Positions 58,022 through 64,000 of a stretch of 64,000 bases of DNA are shown here, piece after piece; position 1 is the stretch's first letter; every line of letters starts with the position of its first letter. The position numbers were made by a program, and so were the translations under genes. The DNA is from Laccaria trichodermophora (Eukaryota; Basidiomycota; Agaricomycetes; Agaricales; Hydnangiaceae): contig JACTVC010000004.1 in assembly GCA_018417955.1 (NCBI GenBank), positions 1,302,001-1,366,000 of the forward strand, written 5' to 3'. The notes beneath the pieces are model-generated. The model saw only the letters and a list, made by a program, of their open reading frames with translations, searched no databases and was not told the origin of the DNA.

Positions 58022-61000
58022 ATGCCACCTACCTCTTCTCGATCATCGTTGACTTATCCTCCTCAAACCGACTCGAAATTCACCACCCCACGTACTTCCT
58101 CCCCTCTCAACCCAAGTAAAGCGCATCTCCCACTCTCCCCAGCAGAGGACGATGACAAAGACGAATCCTTAGTACACAAAGACGCCCACCTTACCTCATC
58201 CCCCTCCTTACCCCTCCCAGAAACACTAGACTTCATGTTCCGCGATCGTTCGCATTCACGTTCCCCAAGCCAACCAAGCAGAGATGTTCTCGCCTTCAAA
58301 GCCCGACCCAGCTCCCCCTCTTCTCAGCTTTCCTCGTCATGGTGGAAGGGAAGTTCAGAGCATACCTATCGCCCGTGGAAGGGCTCGCCTAAACAGAAGA
58401 AGTCTGTGATTCCAGAGCAGACGGCGAGTTGGGATAGTACTAGAACGGTGAGCTGAGATAAGATAAGATCATAAACTGATGGATGACTCATCAACTCAAC
58501 TTACCATAGAAAGTTGCACAAGCTGCACAATCGGTTTTGGGCACTGCGAGTGATGTGACGCATGAGCTTCTCGGCCTTCGCGTTGAGTTGCTGGAGTTTG
58601 CGCCTATACCAGGGTTGCAAGCTGCGGCGGAGACGTTGTTAAATATCTGGGATGCTGTTGAGCAGGTTGATGTGAGTTCTCTCTCTTTTTTTTTCTGGCG
58701 TAGGGGGAATTGATATTAAAATGATGTGCAGATGAACCGTTTGGGGTGCTTGAGACTTACGGAACGATGTGCTGAAACTCTACTTGCTGTACGTCAAGAT
58801 ATCTTCGATGCTGGTGATGTTGTCGGTCAGGAATTGGCTCCTCCCATTGCTCGACTCGAAGAGTGAGTCGGTTCATCTTCACGCTTTTGTCATGCCAATG
58901 CAATGAAAAAAGGTCATTCAACAACGTTTTCACTTTCCTTCAACGCCAAATCCACCAGCCTTTCTTGAAGCGATACCTCAAACGGAACAACATCATGAAA
59001 GAGATCGAAGGGTGCGATGCTAATTTACGAGACGCATTGGGCATGTTCAGCGTAAGCTCTCTCCCTCCCTCAACAATCTTGTCTAACCCACTCGCTCACC
59101 AAACCCTCTGCAGCTATCAATCCAAATCCGGATCCTCAAACAAGTCTCCGAAGCAGAAGGCCAACACGCAAAGGACACCCAACAAGTCCTCTCTGCCATC
59201 CTTTCCGGCCGGGACCCTGCCCCATCCACCGCTCTCCTCCTCACAGAAGAGCCCGAAAATCACGATTCCCTCCTCCTCGAAAAAGGGGAAACAGCCGTGA
59301 CCCACTTCACCGCTACCCCCGACTCCCCGTCCCCAACTTCCTTCCCTGCAGCCCTCCCGCCTTCCCAGGTCCTCTCAACACTCCAGAGCTACCACAAAGC
59401 GCAGAATTTTATGGATGCCGCTAGCGATATGCGCGATCTGCGTCAGGTCATACGTGCAGCCCTACAAACGACCAGCGACGCGCAGATGCTCGAGGTGCTC
59501 CAAATCGGAAGAAAGGAGATGCCGGATGCGATCAAGACGCTCCAGCGTGCCCTCGAGCGTGTCGTTGAAAGGGAACGTACGGAGGAGGACATGGTCATGG
59601 AAGAAAGTGTGGATTCCCCTCCGAGGGGTGTTGTCCTCGGCAAGAATGTTAGCCGGGTGAGCGTTAAGGATGATGCGGTTGGTGAGGAGGTTGATTGTCC
59701 AGAGTCGGTGTTGAACATCGAGAGTCCTGGTGCTAGTCCCACTAGTAGCTCGAGTGGCACGGCTCGGGGAGGAGGAGGGGGAGGGAAAGTGATGAAAGAC
59801 ACACTCGACCGCGAATTCATCGAAAGCGGAATCGACGCGCTCAGACGAATGAGTCATGGAATGGAAACTGACCTACCTAGCTGGACGATAACCAATTACG
59901 AAATCGACCCCGAATCCAAGATCGGTGTTGGGTTCTTTAGCGATGTGTATAAAGGGACTTGGAGGGGTCGGACGGTTGCCGTTAAAGCCCTTGCCGAAAC
60001 CACGCCTCGGGAGTTGTTCGTTGGGGAGATTGAGATATGGAAAAATCTGAGACACCCGAATGTCTTGCAGCTTTATGGGGCGAGTAGTGCGGCCCCGTGG
60101 TTTTTTGTTAGTCCCTATATGAAGAATGGGAGCTTGGTGGAGTTTTTGAAGAGGGTTGAGATGGACTGGATGAGTGGTGGAGGGTCGACGATACCTTCTC
60201 CTGGACTTGGAGATGGTAGTGGGACCTTTGGTAGGAGTTCGAGTGGCGTTGGGGACGGGATGTTGATGGCCCACTCGAGGGGAACGATCCCTGCTGGACA
60301 GATTGGGGACCTATCCAGGGAATGGGATCTCTTTCGGTTCATGTATGAGATCGCAGAGGGGATGGAGTACCTACACTCTCATGGGGTGCTGCATGGCGAC
60401 TTGAAGGCTGCAAACGTGTTGGTCGATGATAACATTCGTTGTGTCATTTCGGATTTTGGACAGAGCGAGAGGAAGTCGGAGGTTCTTAAGATTAGTGGGA
60501 CGCCTCCTCCTCGTACGTCTTTCCGTCTGATTTATTTTGGTGGTTCATTGAATGGTTGTGTAGATGGGACTTTGAGATGGCAAGCACCTGAACTTTTGTT
60601 AGGCCAGAGTCGGTTGACAGCTGAGATGGACGTGTATGCGTTCGCCATCTGTTGCATTGAGATCTTGAGCTTGGGTCGAATGCCTTGGCCACTACAAGAC
60701 GACGAAGCCGTTCGTCATCTCGTCCTTGGTGCGTCTTTTCTTCCTTTTCTTCCTCTCCCCCCTCTTCCTTTCTGTCCATAATTTAACCTTTCCCCATCCA
60801 TTCAGCTAAAGACAGCCGACCAACTCCTCACCACCACGACTCACGCTTCACCAATTCAGGTGTACAAGAGCTCCTTCGCATTTGTTGGCACCGCGATCCG
60901 ACCCTCCGCCCGCCGTTCTCCAAGATTGTCCGGGATATAAAACAGATTAGGAGGAATGCTGGACATGTTGATTTGGAGTCGCCAAAGATACAGGGATTGC

Positions 61001-64000
61001 CCCCACTTGAGGAGGTTGAACCCCGTTCGCCTTCGCCTGATATGCGGCCTGTTGAGCTGCCTCCTAGTCAGTCCCTTCGCTCTTTTTCTGGACGATAGCA
61101 TTTATTAGACACTGCATTATCTCAGTCCACGACGTCCCACTTGGATTCCCAACTCCGGATACAATCAAAGAAAGACCTTCCTCTTCCAGCGTCACCTACC
61201 AAGAAGCCATGACGAGTGGCGAACCAGTAACCCACACGACATCCGCACAATCCAGTCGTTCCTCCTCCCTCCTCCTCTCTCTCTCCGGGTCGTCGTCGTT
61301 CAAGGACGAAGAATTGGAGGAGTATGACGGGTACGACTCGCCACTCCCGAGAGATGAGCGTATTGGGGAGATGAGGAACGAGCGGAGATACCGGCTTCTG
61401 TTGACGCATGAGTATGATGCTTCGCGTGAGTCCGTCCATTAATGCAATGACGTGTCCCTCACTACTTTGCTGTTAGTCATATTACCCCTATGGGACCCAT
61501 CTCCCGTCGACCTTGGCGCAGTAGGATACCTCTCCAAGCCGCGAGGACGATTCATCACACTCTTCAATGCCTTCAACCCCCATAAATCGGACCACGACGT
61601 GGTGCGCAGTCTTCCCTCTATATACGCGTACGGGCAAGTAAAGGAGGGGAGTCAGAAGCTGGATAAGAGGAGTAGGGTGCAGCAAGTGTTGGGTGCTGTT
61701 ACGGGTCCTTTTGCGGGGTTGTTGACGTTGAGGAGTAGAGGGGATTCGTGAGTTTTTTCTTTCTGCTTTCTTTCTTAGTTTTGGTCATTCGTTGGGATGC
61801 TTACGTCTTTTTTTTTTGCGACTTGTAGACAGAATGTGAACCGTAGGTATACCTACCCTCTTAAAGCGGGCCATAAGATTGCGGTTATGTGCGCTGAGAC
61901 CACAGAGTATCGTTACCTTGAACAGCTGAATGCGCCGAAGAGGTGGTTCCAGGCGAATGTGGATTCCGTTATGAATATTTATGGGATGCAGCATCATATA
62001 CAAAAAGAAGATCTTTTTTTTGGTGCGTATATATGTCTTCTTTGTCTTGACGGGGTTAATTTTCGCTGTAGTCGTCGGAACACTTAGCGCGTCAAATTAC
62101 GCCTTGTTCGTTAGCCACGGTCACCCAGACGGACATGTACGTTGTTAATTTTTTCCCCCTCCTCCAGCACTAACTGCCATCCTTCCCCAGGCCCACTTCA
62201 GCGTCTACCCAGGCTCGCCTAAAACCGGTGAGCCATGGGGAACATTCACCACAGACGCCGAAGTTACACAAGAAGGCGGTGGTCCATTCCACAACGATGA
62301 GACGTGGAATATACCATGCCAGTCTGCAAGCAAAGTGTCACATCAGAAAAATGACCAGTGGGATAGTGTTTTGTTGGCGCGGTTGAGGTTCAAGCCTGAC
62401 CATTTGGAACCTACCTCTGATACAATCCAAGAAACATGTTCCTCTCCTCGCGTCACCCACCAAGAAGCCACTGTCTCCCGTCTCGGCCTGACGAGTGGTG
62501 AACCAGTAATCTACACGACATCCGCCCAATCTAGTCCTTCCTCCTCCCTCTACCTCACTCCACCCACCGGGTCTTCGGAGACATTTTCATTACCGAACGC
62601 CACATACAATCAGAACGCCGTGCACCAGGCTTCTCCATTTTACCAGTCAGCATCACTTCGCACCGACACATCCAAAAATGTCAAATTCGCCTCCAGCTTG
62701 GAGCTACACACTCAGGATGAGGCGAAACCACCAGCTGATGAGTCTGTAACTGGCAAGCATTTCGTCATAGGCGCGGAGAGAGCACTCGAGAGTATCCAGG
62801 GCAAGGAGATAGCCATTGAAGCAGCCTTTAATGACTTCAATATTTCCAGCTCGGAGTATGCCATCTTAGCTGGCTTCAATGAGGCCCTTATACGGTCGGG
62901 AACAGGGTACCTATCAGAGATCCATGTATTCTGTTCCGTGGACATCGCTCAAAGTGCTGAAGCCTTTGTCACCAAACTCGGGGAGATACTATCTCCGCTC
63001 CCTGGGGCACTTTTCACACCCTCCTCCATGTACCAGATACCTGTTTTCAAAGATGACGGAAGCCTTCTGAGCTGGGACGAGCTCGTCTACTCTTACACAG
63101 AGCGATATGCTGGTGTCGGTTCTGTTGCTGCACCGACTTCGATGCAGGTCGTGTCCTATCCGCAAGGTTCTTGGAGTGACGGTGAAACGCCCGCTCCTTC
63201 AGACTTCAACGGGAACGAGTCGAAAGGTAGTGATTCTGATAAGAAAGATACAGATGATGCAGGGAATGACGAAGGCGACGATGAGAAATCTGGGGACCGC
63301 GAGGACGACGATGGCAATCCAGACGATGAAAATCCTGATGATCCGGCAGACGGTAGCCTGACCTCTGAGTTGCCAGTCGTTTACTTTGATGTTCAAGCCC
63401 AGGTCTATGCTGACACTGTAAACACCGTGTCACCGAAGGTCTTCCAGACACTGCAAGTCGACGGGAGGCTTATAATTCAGGTGAGTTGTATACTCTTTTC
63501 CCTGACAGAAGATTGAATCTGATTGATGCCTCGAAAAGTCTCATGCTCCACACTCAAAATCAAAACGACACCCAAAGACATGCATAGAATTCAAGAAGTT
63601 GAAATTTCAAGGCCGCCGAGAAATATCGTCGACCACGGGTTATAAGCAGATCTACGCTAGAGTGCTGATAGATGCCAAGGAGAGTCTCACAAGAGCTGAT
63701 GCGATCAAACCTTCTCGAACTCCCGCAAGAGGTCGTGAGAGCACAGAAGTTACAACTCAACAGAGCAGCTCTGCACTCGGCTTCTTGGGCTCTGTGGGGC
63801 TTGGTTCACCACCCTTCAACACAAATTTTTCAGGACATCTGGGAGCAGAGTCTTCGTCATCACAGGAGATGAGAAACTATGGATCACGAATTACCCAGGG
63901 TGACAGGAACGGTGTCGTTTGGTGGGGGTTCAACATTGATGACCCATACGAACAAGAGGCTGGTAAAGAGCTTCTTGATATCCTCCCAGCCGTGGAGCTT
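58022..64000 (+). CDS. MLKL-like N-terminal bundle, TKL kinase and long C-terminal extension (3' end cut by window)
   Basis: Thirteen exons keep phase to the window edge, giving at least 1755 aa: 58022-58447, 58510-58671, 58732-58862, 58913-59051, 59114-60512, 60564-60728, 60806-61066, 61126-61425, 61477-61747, 61829-62022, 62072-62136, 62191-63480, 63539-64000. A disordered start (1-142) leads to a helical part (about 143-330: LLGLRVELLEFAPIPGLQAA, CLRLTERCAETLLAVRQDI), as in the MLKL_NTD-like region of agaricomycete kinases. The kinase (about 545-850) has the G-loop IGVGFFSDVYKGTW, VAVKAL, HGDLKAANVLVDD (HGD replaces HRD) and DFGQSE. Then comes a domain with LWDPSPVDLGAVGYLSKPRG and YALFVSHGHPDG, a Ser/Asp-rich region, and near the edge NGVVWWGFNIDDPYEQEAG. 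Key kinase residues are kept, so it is probably active. A cell-death or recognition role is inferred from MLKL. Confidence 0.8.

Overview
This window is nuclear DNA of a basidiomycete fungus, almost certainly an agaricomycete. The genes carry many 45-75 bp GT-AG introns. The gene set is typical of that class: a NACHT STAND NTPase, a DUF6699-type protein, a TKL kinase with an MLKL-like N-terminus, Helitron and Plavaka-like relics, and a cellular RNA-dependent RNA polymerase. Exon joins were read by hand from splice sites and reading phase. Family names come from recognised motifs, not from database searches.

Layout. 1-6.4 kb holds decayed Helitron parts: a PIF1-type helicase broken by a frameshift at its Walker A, a decayed companion gene, and the N-terminal part of a second transposase. 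A short relic of a dehydrogenase tail follows. 7.0-23.9 kb is mostly ordinary: a nucleotidyltransferase-like protein, an omega-like glutathione transferase, CFT1/CPSF160, a small Cys-rich gene, an 806-aa Ser/Pro-rich protein, a RECQ1-like helicase and GPN2. 24-28.3 kb holds two antisense degenerate GPN2 copies, two intron-bearing tRNA-Gly(CCC) genes, a small TIR element and a 108-aa CxxC protein gene. 28.3-38.8 kb carries SEC31, a short-chain dehydrogenase and a family III CoA-transferase.

39-46.5 kb is an accessory, duplication-rich zone: a NACHT NTPase, intact and broken DUF6699 genes, a Plavaka-like fragment fused in frame to a helicase tail, and three copies of one 3' flank. At 46.5-52.5 kb one continuous 16-exon model joins a cellular RdRP to a UPF1-like SF1 helicase in a polypeptide of about 1716 aa. 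In fission yeast and Neurospora these activities are separate proteins (Rdp1 with Hrr1; SAD-1 and SAD-3). The model is divergent from a small P-loop NTPase gene. 54.7-57.5 kb has a beta-trefoil lectin-like gene, a 150-bp TA-flanked MITE and an orphan gene. 58.0 kb to the window end is one very long gene: MLKL-like helical bundle, active-looking TKL kinase, and a long C-terminal extension, cut by the window edge after at least 1755 aa.

The strongest candidates for new biology are the RdRP-helicase fusion, which suggests an RNA-silencing complex in one chain, and the MLKL-like kinase with its extension, which suggests regulated cell death or allorecognition. The NACHT protein could belong to the same kind of process, but nothing in the sequence links them directly.
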